A stretch of DNA of 64,000 bases from CAWUEX02 sp038148375. Its GTDB lineage: Bacteria; Pseudomonadota; Alphaproteobacteria; Rhodospirillales; Rhodospirillaceae. The stretch spans positions 372,001 through 436,000 of the forward strand of contig JAYQVH010000001.1 of assembly GCA_038148375.1 (NCBI GenBank), read 5' to 3'. Within the stretch, counting starts at the first letter, position 1. The number at the start of each line of letters is the position of its first letter. Shown in pieces: positions 16,508 to 24,429 of this stretch. The translations under genes were made by a program, and so were the position numbers. The notes under the pieces were generated by a model, which made no database searches, had not been told where the DNA came from, and worked only from the letters and a program-made list of their open reading frames with translations.

Positions 16508-17146
16508 TCAATATGCTTTGCGGAATGTCAGGCTGATGCGGCCCTCGAGGCCCGCGAGCGGGCTGGTGCCTGGATAGACCTTCCGCACCCCGTGATAGCG
16601 CATGCGGCTCTCGCCGCCCATGATGATCACATCGCCGCTGTGCACCGGCACGTATATGGGTTTTTCGCTGCGCTTGAAGCCGCCGATCCAGAAATCCGCG
16701 GACGCGCCCAGGCACACCGTGACGATGGGATGACTGAAATCCGCCTCGTCCTTGTCCTGATGCAGACCCATCTTGGCTCCGGGGACGTAATGGTTGATCA
16801 AGCAGGCGTCCGGCACGAACCCGGCGGCAGACGTTCCATCCAAAACCCGTTTAAGCATTTCTAGAAATACCTGCGGCATCGCCGGCCACGCTTTGCCCGA
16901 GCGGGGGTCGGCGGTTTCGTACCGGTAACCTTTTTCGTCGCTCCACCACCCCGCCTCGCCGCAGTTGGTCAGTTCGGCGGAAAACTGGCCGCCGGTTTTT
17001 GCCCGGGGACGGGAAAAAGGGGACTGCGCGGCAATGTCGCGCACCGCCGCCAGCAGGACTGTCTGGGTGTCGAAACCCATGGCCTCGGCGGCAATCTCGA
17101 AACCGGGCGGCAATGGGGGCGGAAACAGATCGGCGGCAAGGGCCAT
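16508..17146 (-). CDS. alkB: AlkB-type alpha-ketoglutarate-dependent DNA/RNA repair dioxygenase
   Basis: 212 residues, close to E. coli AlkB (216). Iron ligands are H129 and D131 (in LHQDKDE) and H185 (RYHGV). The 2-oxoglutarate-binding arginines are R203 and R209 in RISLTFRK. The spacing matches E. coli H131, D133, H187, R204 and R210 almost residue for residue, which supports the ATG at 17146 over the longer upstream frame. LTNCGEAGWW and WPAMPQVF cover the nucleotide-recognition lid. AlkB removes N1-methyladenine and N3-methylcytosine by oxidative demethylation. No Ada or adaptive-response gene is nearby. It is divergent from dnaK. Confidence 0.95.
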   Translation of the reverse strand: MALAADLFPPPLPPGFEIAAEAMGFDTQTVLLAAVRDIAAQSPFSRPRAKTGGQFSAELTNCGEAGWWSDEKGYRYETADPRSGKAWPAMPQVFLEMLKRVLDGTSAAGFVPDACLINHYVPGAKMGLHQDKDEADFSHPIVTVCLGASADFWIGGFKRSEKPIYVPVHSGDVIIMGGESRMRYHGVRKVYPGTSPLAGLEGRISLTFRKAY

Positions 17147-17187
17147 GAAGACGTCTAAATCCCTCGAAAAAAGAGTCTTTTCCCCTG

Positions 17188-17216
17188 TTGCGGGGCCTCG
17201 ACCCACCCCCTATATA
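17188..17216 (+). promoter_or_regulatory. Likely dnaK promoter, compatible with RpoH (heat-shock) recognition
   Basis: TTGCGG (17188-17193), 17 bases, then TATATA (17211-17216). The -10 region read from 17209 is CCTATATA, which fits the alphaproteobacterial RpoH -10 pattern C-Y-T-A-T-N-T; the -35 keeps the TTG core preceded by G rather than the ideal C. It lies 140 bases upstream of dnaK, leaving a long untranslated leader. A housekeeping sigma factor could also read it. Confidence 0.4.
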
Positions 17217-17356
17217 CCCCGTGACCCCGGCGGGGAAGCGGGGCAGGCCCACTCTAGGCCTCCCTCGAAATTTCGCCGCCATATTAACCTTTGGGGGTGC
17301 CCCACGGCGCCGCGAGCGGGCCAAGGACATCCGCCTCAACAAGAAGGACAGACCCA

Positions 17357-19264
17357 ATGGGCAAAGTCATCGGTATCGATCTCGGGACCACCAATTCCTG
17401 TATCGCCGTCATGGACGGCTCGGATCCCCGAGTCATTGAAAACGCGGAAGGAGTGCGCACAACGCCTTCCATGGTTGCCTTTTCCGACAGCGGCGAACGC
17501 CTCGTCGGCCAGCCGGCCAAGCGCCAGGCGGTCACCAATCCGGAGAACACCTTGTTCGCGATCAAGCGCCTGATTGGACGGCGCTTCGACGATCCGACGG
17601 TGAAGAAGGACCAGGCCCTCGTTCCGTATAAGATCATCAAGGGCGACAACGGCGATGCCTGGGTCGAAGCGTCCGGCGAAAAATACGCCCCCTCACAGAT
17701 TTCCGCCTTCATCCTGCAAAAGATGAAGGAAACCGCTGAGAGCTATCTCGGTGAAAAAGTCACCGAAGCCGTGATCACGGTTCCGGCCTACTTCAACGAC
17801 AGTCAGCGTCAGGCCACCAAGGACGCCGGTAAGATCGCCGGCCTCGACGTGCTGCGCATCATTAACGAGCCGACGGCGGCGGCCTTAGCCTACGGCATGG
17901 ACAAGAAGTCCACCGGTACGATTGCCGTGTACGACCTGGGCGGCGGCACGTTTGACGTTTCCATTCTTGAAATCGGCGACGGCGTGTTCGAAGTGAAGTC
18001 GACCAACGGCGACACCTTCCTCGGTGGGGAAGACTTCGACGCCCGCATCATCGAATACCTTGCCGATGAATTTAAGAAAGAAAACGGCATCGACCTGCGC
18101 CAGGATAAGCTTGCCTTGCAGCGCCTGAAGGAAGGTGCCGAAAAAGCCAAGATCGAGCTGTCCAGCTCCGGTCAGACGGAAGTGAACCTGCCCTTCATCA
18201 CGGCGGATCAGTCCGGGCCGAAGCACCTCAACATCAAGTTAACGCGCGCCAAGCTCGAAGCACTGGTCGACGATCTCATTCAACGTACCGTCGAGCCGTG
18301 CAAGAAGGCGCTCAAGGACGCTGGCTTGAAGCCGAACGACATCAACGAAGTGATTCTGGTCGGCGGCATGACCCGCATGCCCAAGGTGCAGGAAACGGTG
18401 AAGGAGTTCTTTGGCCGCGATCCGCACAAGGGCGTCAACCCCGACGAAGTGGTCGCCCTCGGTGCCGCCATTCAGGCTGGCGTGCTCAAGGGTGACGTAA
18501 AGGACGTCCTCTTACTCGACGTTACGCCGCTGTCGCTGGGCATCGAAACGCTGGGCGGTGTGTTCACCCGTTTGATCGACCGCAACACCACCGTACCGAC
18601 GCGCAAGAGCCAGACGTTCTCGACCGCCGAAGACAACCAGCAGGCTGTGACCATCCGGGTGTTCCAGGGCGAACGTGAAATGGCGGCGGACAACAAACTG
18701 CTCGGCCAGTTCGACCTGATGGGCATTCCGCCCGCGCCGCGCGGTGTCCCGCAGATCGAAGTCACCTTCGATATCGACGCCAATGGCATTGTCAATGTGT
18801 CCGCGAAAGACAAGGCCACCGGTAAGGAACAGCAAATTCGCATCCAAGCCTCGGGCGGTCTGTCCGATGCCGATATCGAACAAATGGTCAAGGACGCCGA
18901 AGCGCACGCCGACGAAGACAAGAAGAAGCGCGAGTTGGTCGATGCCCGCAATCAGGCCGACAGCCTGATTCACTCGACCGAGAAAACCCTCGGCGAACAC
19001 GGCGACAAGATCAGTGAAGACGACAAGAGCGAGATCGAAGCCAAGGTGCAGGAACTGAAAGACGTTCTTGAAACCGACGACGCTGAAGACCTCAAGAGCA
19101 AGACGGAAGCGCTGATGCAGGCGTCGATGAAACTCGGCCAGGCTATGTATGAAGCGCAGCAAGCCGAAGGCGGCGAAGACGCCAGCGACGCACCCTCGGG
19201 TGGCGACGACCCGGATGTCGTCGACGCCGACTTCGAAGAAGTCGACGACAAAGATAAGTCCTAA
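17357..19264 (+). CDS. dnaK: Chaperone protein DnaK (Hsp70)
   Basis: 635 residues, full length. It shows the ATPase signatures IGIDLGTTNSC, VYDLGGGTFDVS and VILVGGMTRMPKVQ, the hydrophobic linker region DVLLLDVTPLSLG, and a substrate-binding domain with an acidic, glycine-rich tail ending ADFEEVDDKDKS, typical of proteobacterial DnaK (the EEVD-like acidic end). It folds and protects proteins with DnaJ and GrpE. An AAGGAC element precedes the ATG. It is separated from grpE by 5 kb of unrelated genes and followed by dnaJ after a 169-base gap with two hairpins. Confidence 0.98.
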   Translation: MGKVIGIDLGTTNSCIAVMDGSDPRVIENAEGVRTTPSMVAFSDSGERLVGQPAKRQAVTNPENTLFAIKRLIGRRFDDPTVKKDQALVPYKIIKGDNGDAWVEASGEKYAPSQISAFILQKMKETAESYLGEKVTEAVITVPAYFNDSQRQATKDAGKIAGLDVLRIINEPTAAALAYGMDKKSTGTIAVYDLGGGTFDVSILEIGDGVFEVKSTNGDTFLGGEDFDARIIEYLADEFKKENGIDLRQDKLALQRLKEGAEKAKIELSSSGQTEVNLPFITADQSGPKHLNIKLTRAKLEALVDDLIQRTVEPCKKALKDAGLKPNDINEVILVGGMTRMPKVQETVKEFFGRDPHKGVNPDEVVALGAAIQAGVLKGDVKDVLLLDVTPLSLGIETLGGVFTRLIDRNTTVPTRKSQTFSTAEDNQQAVTIRVFQGEREMAADNKLLGQFDLMGIPPAPRGVPQIEVTFDIDANGIVNVSAKDKATGKEQQIRIQASGGLSDADIEQMVKDAEAHADEDKKKRELVDARNQADSLIHSTEKTLGEHGDKISEDDKSEIEAKVQELKDVLETDDAEDLKSKTEALMQASMKLGQAMYEAQQAEGGEDASDAPSGGDDPDVVDADFEEVDDKDKS

Positions 19265-19289
19265 GACGTTTACTCAAAATAGTCTTAGG
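19260..19289 (+). other. RNA hairpin overlapping the dnaK stop codon
   Basis: CCTAAGAC (19260-19267), which includes the TAA stop, pairs perfectly with GTCTTAGG (19282-19289) around a 14-base loop. It is followed by CCGTTACATG, not by a T-run, so it is not a standard intrinsic terminator. It could act as a partial terminator, an RNA-stability element or an RNase site setting the dnaK to dnaJ ratio. Confidence 0.5.
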
Positions 19290-19325
19290 CCGTTACATGA
19301 CACGTCGTGCGGAATTCGTTCAGCC

Positions 19326-19350
19326 GGTCCGGTGCGGTTTGCACCGGATC
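19326..19350 (+). other. Second hairpin in the dnaK-dnaJ spacer
   Basis: TCCGGTGC (19328-19335) pairs perfectly with GCACCGGA (19341-19348) around the loop GGTTT, and the stem extends by a G-T and a G-C pair to ten pairs (19326-19350). No T-run follows. With the hairpin at 19260-19289 it makes the 169-base spacer highly structured and supports post-transcriptional control of the dnaKJ message. Confidence 0.5.
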
Positions 19351-19433
19351 GCGCTGTGCACGGAGTCCAAGAATCTTATGCTGTGCAGAGATTTCAACAA
19401 TCTTGTGCGGCACGCGCTTGAGCGGAGAGCATA

Positions 19434-20567
19434 ATGGCCAAGCGTGATTACTACGACGTGCTCGGTGCCAAAAAGAACGCCTCGAGCGACGACCTCAAAA
19501 AAGCCTATCGCAAACTTGCGATGCAGTATCACCCGGACCGCAATCCCGGGGATGCCAAGGCCGAACAAAAGTTTAAAGAGCTCAACGAGGCTTACGAAGT
19601 TCTGAAAGACGAACAAAAACGCGCCGCCTACGATCAATACGGCCACGCCGCGTTCGAAGGCGGCGGTGGACCGCGCGGCGGCGGCGGGTTTGATTTCGGC
19701 GGCGGTTTCGCCGACATCTTCGATGAAATGTTCGGCGACATCATGGGCCGCCGTGGTGGCGGTGGCAGGGCGCAAACGCGCGGCCAGGACCTCCGCTACA
19801 ACATGGACGTCACGTTGGAAGATGCCTTCCACGGCAAGAAGGCGACCATCACGGTACCCTCATCCGTTGCCTGTTCCTCGTGCGACGGCACCGGCGGTAA
19901 AGATGGCGCGGCACCCGATACCTGCGGTAGCTGTGGCGGTGCCGGAAAAATCCGCAGTCAGCAGGGGTTCTTCACGGTTGAACGGACATGCCCGGCCTGC
20001 GGCGGCGCCGGGCGGGTGATCAAAAACCCGTGCCCGACCTGCCGTGGCAGCGGTCGGGAGCGTAAAGACAAAACCCTCGAGGTCACTATTCCGCCCGGCG
20101 TCGAGGACGGCACGCGCATTCGTCTCGCCGGCGAAGGTGAGGCCGGATTGAACGGCGCGCCGCCGGGAGATCTTTACATCTTCCTTGCCATCAAATCGCA
20201 TCGCCTGTTCCAGCGTGACGGCGCCAATCTATACATGCGTGTGCCCATCTCCATGACAACTGCGGCGCTTGGCGGAGAAGTGGAGGTGCCAACCATCGAG
20301 GGGCGCAAAGTCCGAGTCACCATTCCGCAGGGCTGCCAGAACGGCCACCAGTTCCGGCTGCGCAGCAAGGGTATGAACGTGCTGCGCTCAACCGCGCGCG
20401 GCGACATGTTCCTCGAAGCGGCTATCGAAGTTCCGGTCAATCTGACGGCGAAGCAAAAAGACCTGCTGCGCGAATTCGAAAAAGACAGCGATCAGAAAAC
20501 CTACAGTCCGGAAGCTCAGGGCTTCTTCGACAAAATAAAAGAGTTTTTCGAAGACCTGACCGACTGA
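19434..20567 (+). CDS. dnaJ: Chaperone protein DnaJ (Hsp40)
   Basis: 377 residues, full type I layout. The J domain (1-70) has the HPD motif in YHPDRNPG. A glycine- and phenylalanine-rich linker (about 75-115) follows. The zinc region carries all four C-x2-C-x-G-x-G repeats (CSSCDGTG, CGSCGGAG, CPACGGAG, CPTCRGSG). The C-terminal substrate domain is complete. It stimulates DnaK ATPase and delivers substrates. GGAGAG is the ribosome-binding site. The next gene on the right, a 2-oxoglutarate oxygenase, converges and ends 4 bases away, so no room is left for a terminator between them. Confidence 0.98.
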   Translation: MAKRDYYDVLGAKKNASSDDLKKAYRKLAMQYHPDRNPGDAKAEQKFKELNEAYEVLKDEQKRAAYDQYGHAAFEGGGGPRGGGGFDFGGGFADIFDEMFGDIMGRRGGGGRAQTRGQDLRYNMDVTLEDAFHGKKATITVPSSVACSSCDGTGGKDGAAPDTCGSCGGAGKIRSQQGFFTVERTCPACGGAGRVIKNPCPTCRGSGRERKDKTLEVTIPPGVEDGTRIRLAGEGEAGLNGAPPGDLYIFLAIKSHRLFQRDGANLYMRVPISMTTAALGGEVEVPTIEGRKVRVTIPQGCQNGHQFRLRSKGMNVLRSTARGDMFLEAAIEVPVNLTAKQKDLLREFEKDSDQKTYSPEAQGFFDKIKEFFEDLTD

Positions 20568-20571
20568 TTCG

Positions 20572-21210
20572 CTACAAACGTCCTGTGAGGCGTTGCCGCC
20601 ACGTCAGTTTTTCCGGCGGCGGTGGCGGTCCGTCGAGATACGCCCAGAAAAATGACATCGTATATTTGACGCCGGCCCCGGGTGTCACCCCGCGGTGCAG
20701 GTGTGTCCAGAACGGCGGAAACACAACGATCTTGCCCGCTTCGGGTTTTACTTTGACATTCTGATGTTGAAATTCGGTTTCCCCGCCGTCGGCTATGTCG
20801 GACAAATACAAGAGGCATGCGAGAACGCGTTCCGCCGTGTCCATATTGGCGTTGTCGGCATGCCAGATAAAACCCTGGCCTGGGTCGACGCGCTCGATAC
20901 GGGGATAGCGGCAGCCGACGCGTCCCTCGACAAGATGACCGGCGAGCGCCGGGAATTCTTTCGCATATTCATGAACTGCTTTTTCGACCGCCGCATGGGT
21001 CTGTATGACGACGTCTTTCCAGTCGTCCATACTGTCGTTGAGGAACAGAATTGTGCCGGTCCGCGCCGGGTCTTGCCGTTTCTCGGTGCGCCCCACGGTT
21101 GAGGCATGGCGCCGGTCATCGCGCTCAAACCGGTCGATGATCAAGCGGCAGTACTCGGCGCCCAGCATGTTGGGGAAAACCTGAATGAATGACGGCTGGG
21201 ATTTGCTCAT
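20572..21210 (-). CDS. 2-oxoglutarate/Fe(II) oxygenase, prolyl-4-hydroxylase type
   Basis: 212 residues. The double-stranded beta-helix iron site is H117-x-D119 (FIWHADN) with the distal His at H172 in THLHRG, and K182 in GVKYTMSFFW as the likely 2-oxoglutarate anchor. Upstream, GCRYPRIERVDPGQ and ACLLYLSD match the P4Hc/PKHD pattern. Relatives hydroxylate proline or other residues in proteins, or free substrates. It is divergent from an OGT-type glycosyltransferase at 21281 with only 70 bases between, and both may act in modifying a protein or glycan. The link is inferred from proximity. Confidence 0.88.
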   Translation of the reverse strand: MSKSQPSFIQVFPNMLGAEYCRLIIDRFERDDRRHASTVGRTEKRQDPARTGTILFLNDSMDDWKDVVIQTHAAVEKAVHEYAKEFPALAGHLVEGRVGCRYPRIERVDPGQGFIWHADNANMDTAERVLACLLYLSDIADGGETEFQHQNVKVKPEAGKIVVFPPFWTHLHRGVTPGAGVKYTMSFFWAYLDGPPPPPEKLTWRQRLTGRL

Positions 21211-21280
21211 GACTCCGGTTCGCGCAATGACTGTGATACCAACAGGAGAACCTTAAACTTCAGTTCGGCACACGTGAAGC

Positions 21281-22882
21281 ATGGTGAAACGGCTGTCAAA
21301 TCTGCTCGGACGTAAATCTCGCCCGCTCGATGAAGAGAGCGTTGTCGCCAATATGCTCCGTCTCGTTCCCGCAGCTCGGGCCGCCGGCGAGGGCGCGGTT
21401 CAGGATCTTGCGAAAAATTTAGCCGAGATCGGGATGGAATGCCTGGAGTCCGAATGCCCGGCACGTGCCGCGCAGGCGTTGTCGGCGGCGGACTCCCTCG
21501 GATATGCCGCGCCGTACTTTCTCTACAATCTCGCACTGGCGTATGGCCGCAGTGGAGAGTCCGCAGCGTCGGTTGAGGCGTTCCGCAAAGCGCAGACACA
21601 GGGTCCGCGCGACGCCCAGGCGGACGGTTATGCTCTGCGGCAGCTCCACGCGCTGGACCATGTCACCCTTTCCGAACTCCGCACGGCGGCGGAAGAATGG
21701 GCCGCGCTTTACGCGCCTGACTGCGAAGTCCGCACGTCTTCAGGTATGCATACGCCGCTGCGCATTGGACTGGTGTCAGGCCGTTTTCAGCGCCACGCCG
21801 TCGGATTTCTAACGCTCGGTGTATTAGAGGCACTCGATTCGGCCCGGTTCTCGCTTCTGATGTTTGACAACGGTAAACACGAGGACGACTACACCAACCG
21901 CTTTAAAGCCATCGCGTCGGCCTGGATCCGCATCTCAGAATTGGACGATGACGCCGCCGCTGACGCAGTTCGTGCTCAAAAGATCGACGTGTTAATTGAT
22001 CTCGGAGGCCATTCCGACGGCGGGCGCATGGGTCTGTTCGCGCGCCGGCCCGCACCGGTGCAGGTCAAATGGGCCGGCGGCCAGCACGGTACGACTGGTT
22101 TGAAGGCGATGGACTATTTTATCTCCGACGCGGTGGAAACGCCAACCGGCGACGATGAGTATTTCGTCGAGACCGTCATCAGAATGCCGGACAGCTATGC
22201 GTGTTATACGCCACCGCCGGATGCGCCCGGCGTTAATTCGTTGCCTGCCGCAACGCGCGGCGTTGTAACCTTCGGCAGTTTTAACAACATTGCCAAAATC
22301 GGCCCCCGTACCGTGGCGGCGTGGGCGCGCATTCTGCAGGCACTCCCCGACAGCTGCTTGGTGCTTAAACACAGCGCTCTATCCGAAGCCGAAACACGCA
22401 ATCGGCTCGAGGCCGATTTTGCGGCGTACGGTATCGTACCCAGCCGGCTCGCGCTCCGTACGCCGACCGGCCATACGGCGCATCTCGCCGCGTACCACGA
22501 CATCGATATCGCGCTCGATCCGTTTCCCTGGAGCGGTTGTGTCACGACCTGTGAGAGTTTGTGGATGGGTGTGCCGGTGCTCACCCTTCCCGGTATCGCG
22601 TTCTGCCATCGGCACTCCGCGAGCTTCTTACGATGCGCCGGTCTCGACGAGTGGATTGCAGCAGATGAGGATGATTATGTCGAAAAAGCCATCGGGTATG
22701 CCAACCAGCTCGAATCCGTCGCAGCCCTAAGGGTGTCGCTGCGGGATCGCGTGCGTCGATCCCCGCTATGTGATGCGCCCCGGTTCGCACGCCGCTTTGA
22801 TGACACGCTCATATCTATTGTGCAGGCCCGGCTGCCTGCTGTGCCAGACGCACCCAGCGCACATATAACTCCGGATGAATGA
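21281..22882 (+). CDS. TPR plus OGT/SPINDLY-like glycosyltransferase (GT41)
   Basis: 533 residues. The N-terminal ~165 form helical TPR-like hairpins (APYFLYNLALAYGRSGES, VEAFRKAQTQG). From about 168 the catalytic part starts with RIGLVSGRFQRHAVGFLT, aligning with the OGT segment that carries the catalytic-region His. It continues with VLIDLGGHSDGGRMGLFARR, PVQVKWAGGQHGTTGLKAMDYF, FGSFNNIAKI and DPFPWSGCVTTCESLWMGVP, the classic Glyco_transf_41 UDP-sugar end. Bacterial members glycosylate proteins such as adhesins or flagellin, or act on O-antigen. The 3' end overlaps the convergent methyltransferase gene by 68 bases. Confidence 0.88.
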   Translation: MVKRLSNLLGRKSRPLDEESVVANMLRLVPAARAAGEGAVQDLAKNLAEIGMECLESECPARAAQALSAADSLGYAAPYFLYNLALAYGRSGESAASVEAFRKAQTQGPRDAQADGYALRQLHALDHVTLSELRTAAEEWAALYAPDCEVRTSSGMHTPLRIGLVSGRFQRHAVGFLTLGVLEALDSARFSLLMFDNGKHEDDYTNRFKAIASAWIRISELDDDAAADAVRAQKIDVLIDLGGHSDGGRMGLFARRPAPVQVKWAGGQHGTTGLKAMDYFISDAVETPTGDDEYFVETVIRMPDSYACYTPPPDAPGVNSLPAATRGVVTFGSFNNIAKIGPRTVAAWARILQALPDSCLVLKHSALSEAETRNRLEADFAAYGIVPSRLALRTPTGHTAHLAAYHDIDIALDPFPWSGCVTTCESLWMGVPVLTLPGIAFCHRHSASFLRCAGLDEWIAADEDDYVEKAIGYANQLESVAALRVSLRDRVRRSPLCDAPRFARRFDDTLISIVQARLPAVPDAPSAHITPDE

Positions 22883-23513
22883 CAGCCAGTGAATCAAAGT
22901 CATCCACCACCGTATTTTGGAAATCCGGATAGGCACCCAATGCCGTCTCATTCATAAAAAGCAGCGTGTTCTGACGCAGCCACCAAAACACATCCTGGTT
23001 GCTCCAGATCAGCGGCCTGAGCGTATCGATCGTCTTAAATCCATGATCGGCGAACTTGCCGGCCCAGTATCCCGGCCACTGTTCGTTGATATGACCATGG
23101 CCGCCTTGAAACGGCACCGCGGCAGAAAAAAGTATGATGTCACCATGCCGCGCCATTGACTCAATAAACGTATCGGACGCATGCGCCGGCAGGTGCTCCG
23201 CGACTTCAAGACTCATGACGAGATCGAATTGCCCCGAGACATCGATCGCGTGCGTCAGGTCGTGGTGCGTAAAGTATTGTTTCGGAATCAGCAGGGAGTC
23301 CGGATCAATCCAAGGACCATCCACCCCCTGAATTTCATCTGCGCCCAATTCCCGCGCCACACGCAGCCAGGCGCCATGGCCGCACCCAATATCAAGCACC
23401 GATTGCGGTGAAAATGCCTTGAACAGTTCGCCCAGAACGATACGTGCCGACGACAGGCGTGCTTCCACATTGGTGTCAAGCAGAGCGTTGTATCCGGTGG
23501 GATCGTCCGACAT
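22815..23513 (-). CDS. SAM-dependent methyltransferase (Methyltransf_23 type)
   Basis: 232 residues. Motif I is VLDIGCGHGAWLRVA (about residue 39), then EIQGVDGPWID as the acidic SAM contact, and FDLVMSLEVAEHLPA as motif II/III. This is the family often found in sugar or glycan methylation clusters. The C-terminal 23 codons are antisense to the end of the glycosyltransferase gene, so both reading frames are constrained there. TATAGT lies a few bases before its ATG on the minus strand, hinting at a leaderless or nearly leaderless message. Substrate unknown; a sugar added by the neighbouring transferase is one possibility. Confidence 0.87.
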   Translation of the reverse strand: MSDDPTGYNALLDTNVEARLSSARIVLGELFKAFSPQSVLDIGCGHGAWLRVARELGADEIQGVDGPWIDPDSLLIPKQYFTHHDLTHAIDVSGQFDLVMSLEVAEHLPAHASDTFIESMARHGDIILFSAAVPFQGGHGHINEQWPGYWAGKFADHGFKTIDTLRPLIWSNQDVFWWLRQNTLLFMNETALGAYPDFQNTVVDDFDSLAVIHPELYVRWVRLAQQAAGPAQ

Positions 23514-23549
23514 GCCAACACTATATAGATGCTTAGTGCGGAAAAAAGC

Positions 23550-23578
23550 TTAAGTCCGCTTCCGCCGGTCCCTATACT
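23550..23578 (+). promoter_or_regulatory. Possible dapB promoter
   Basis: TTAAGT (23550-23555), 17 bases, TATACT (23573-23578). The -10 is a five-of-six match to TATAAT while the -35 is weak. It would give a leader of about 30 bases before the dapB ATG, which has a GGGGAGT ribosome-binding site. Confidence 0.35.
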
Positions 23579-23615
23579 CGCCGCCGGATCTATTGAGTGG
23601 TGGGGAGTTAATCCC

Positions 23616-24419
23616 ATGAGCATTGGCATCGGAGTCGTTGGCTGCGCAGGCCGTATGGGCCGCATGGTCATTCAGGAAGTGCTGGCAACAGACGGATGCC
23701 ATCTGGCTGGTGGAACCGAGGCGCCCGGCGGACCAGCCGGACAGGACCTCGGCACACTTGTCGGAGCTGAGCCCGCGGGTGTCGTTGTCAGCGAAGATCC
23801 GGCCGATTTGTTCGCGAATTCGGATGCCGTTATCGACTTTACGGTCCCCGCAGCAACCCGCATTTTTGCGGCGGCCGCATCGTCTTCCGGCACGTGTTAT
23901 GTGGTCGGCACGACAGGTCTGTCCGCTGAAGATCAAGCCGCTATCGATGCCGCGTCGGCCCGCGCGCCCATCGTCCAGGCCCCGAATTTTTCCGTAGGCG
24001 TGAATTTGTTGTTTGCCTTGACCAAACAGGTCGCGGCGACGCTCGGCCCGGATTACGACATCGAAATTCTCGAGATGCATCACCGGCACAAGGTTGACGC
24101 TCCTTCGGGTACCGCGCTCGAGTTAGGCGAAGCGGCGGCGGCCGGACGCCAGGTTGCGCTCGACAGCGTCGCGCGTACCGCGCGTGAAGGACATACAGGA
24201 CCGCGCGCCGCCGGTGAAATAGGGTTTGCAACTTTACGCGGCGGCGGTGTCATCGGCGACCACACAGCCATTTTCGCTAATGAGGTTGAGCGCTTAGAGC
24301 TAACCCATAAAGCCGGATCGCGCGGCATCTTCGCCGGAGGAGCGGTGCGTGCCGCCGTATGGCTGCAAGGCAAAGACCCCGGCCTGTACAGCATGGCCGA
24401 CGTCCTCGGTCTCGCCTGA
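23616..24419 (+). CDS. dapB: 4-hydroxy-tetrahydrodipicolinate reductase
   Basis: 267 residues. The N-terminal NAD(P)H loop is GVVGCAGRMGRM, followed by VIDFTVP and VVGTTGL. The substrate domain has EMHHRHKVDAPSGTA, the DapB signature with the catalytic His pair and Lys. It performs the second committed step of the diaminopimelate and lysine pathway. I start at ATG 23616 after GGGGAGT, as the longer upstream frame precedes the promoter-like -10 box. The end-on nth gene begins 10 bases after the stop, so the two are likely co-transcribed, an order common near dnaKJ in related bacteria. Confidence 0.97.
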   Translation: MSIGIGVVGCAGRMGRMVIQEVLATDGCHLAGGTEAPGGPAGQDLGTLVGAEPAGVVVSEDPADLFANSDAVIDFTVPAATRIFAAAASSSGTCYVVGTTGLSAEDQAAIDAASARAPIVQAPNFSVGVNLLFALTKQVAATLGPDYDIEILEMHHRHKVDAPSGTALELGEAAAAGRQVALDSVARTAREGHTGPRAAGEIGFATLRGGGVIGDHTAIFANEVERLELTHKAGSRGIFAGGAVRAAVWLQGKDPGLYSMADVLGLA

Positions 24420-24429
24420 GCATTCGCCC

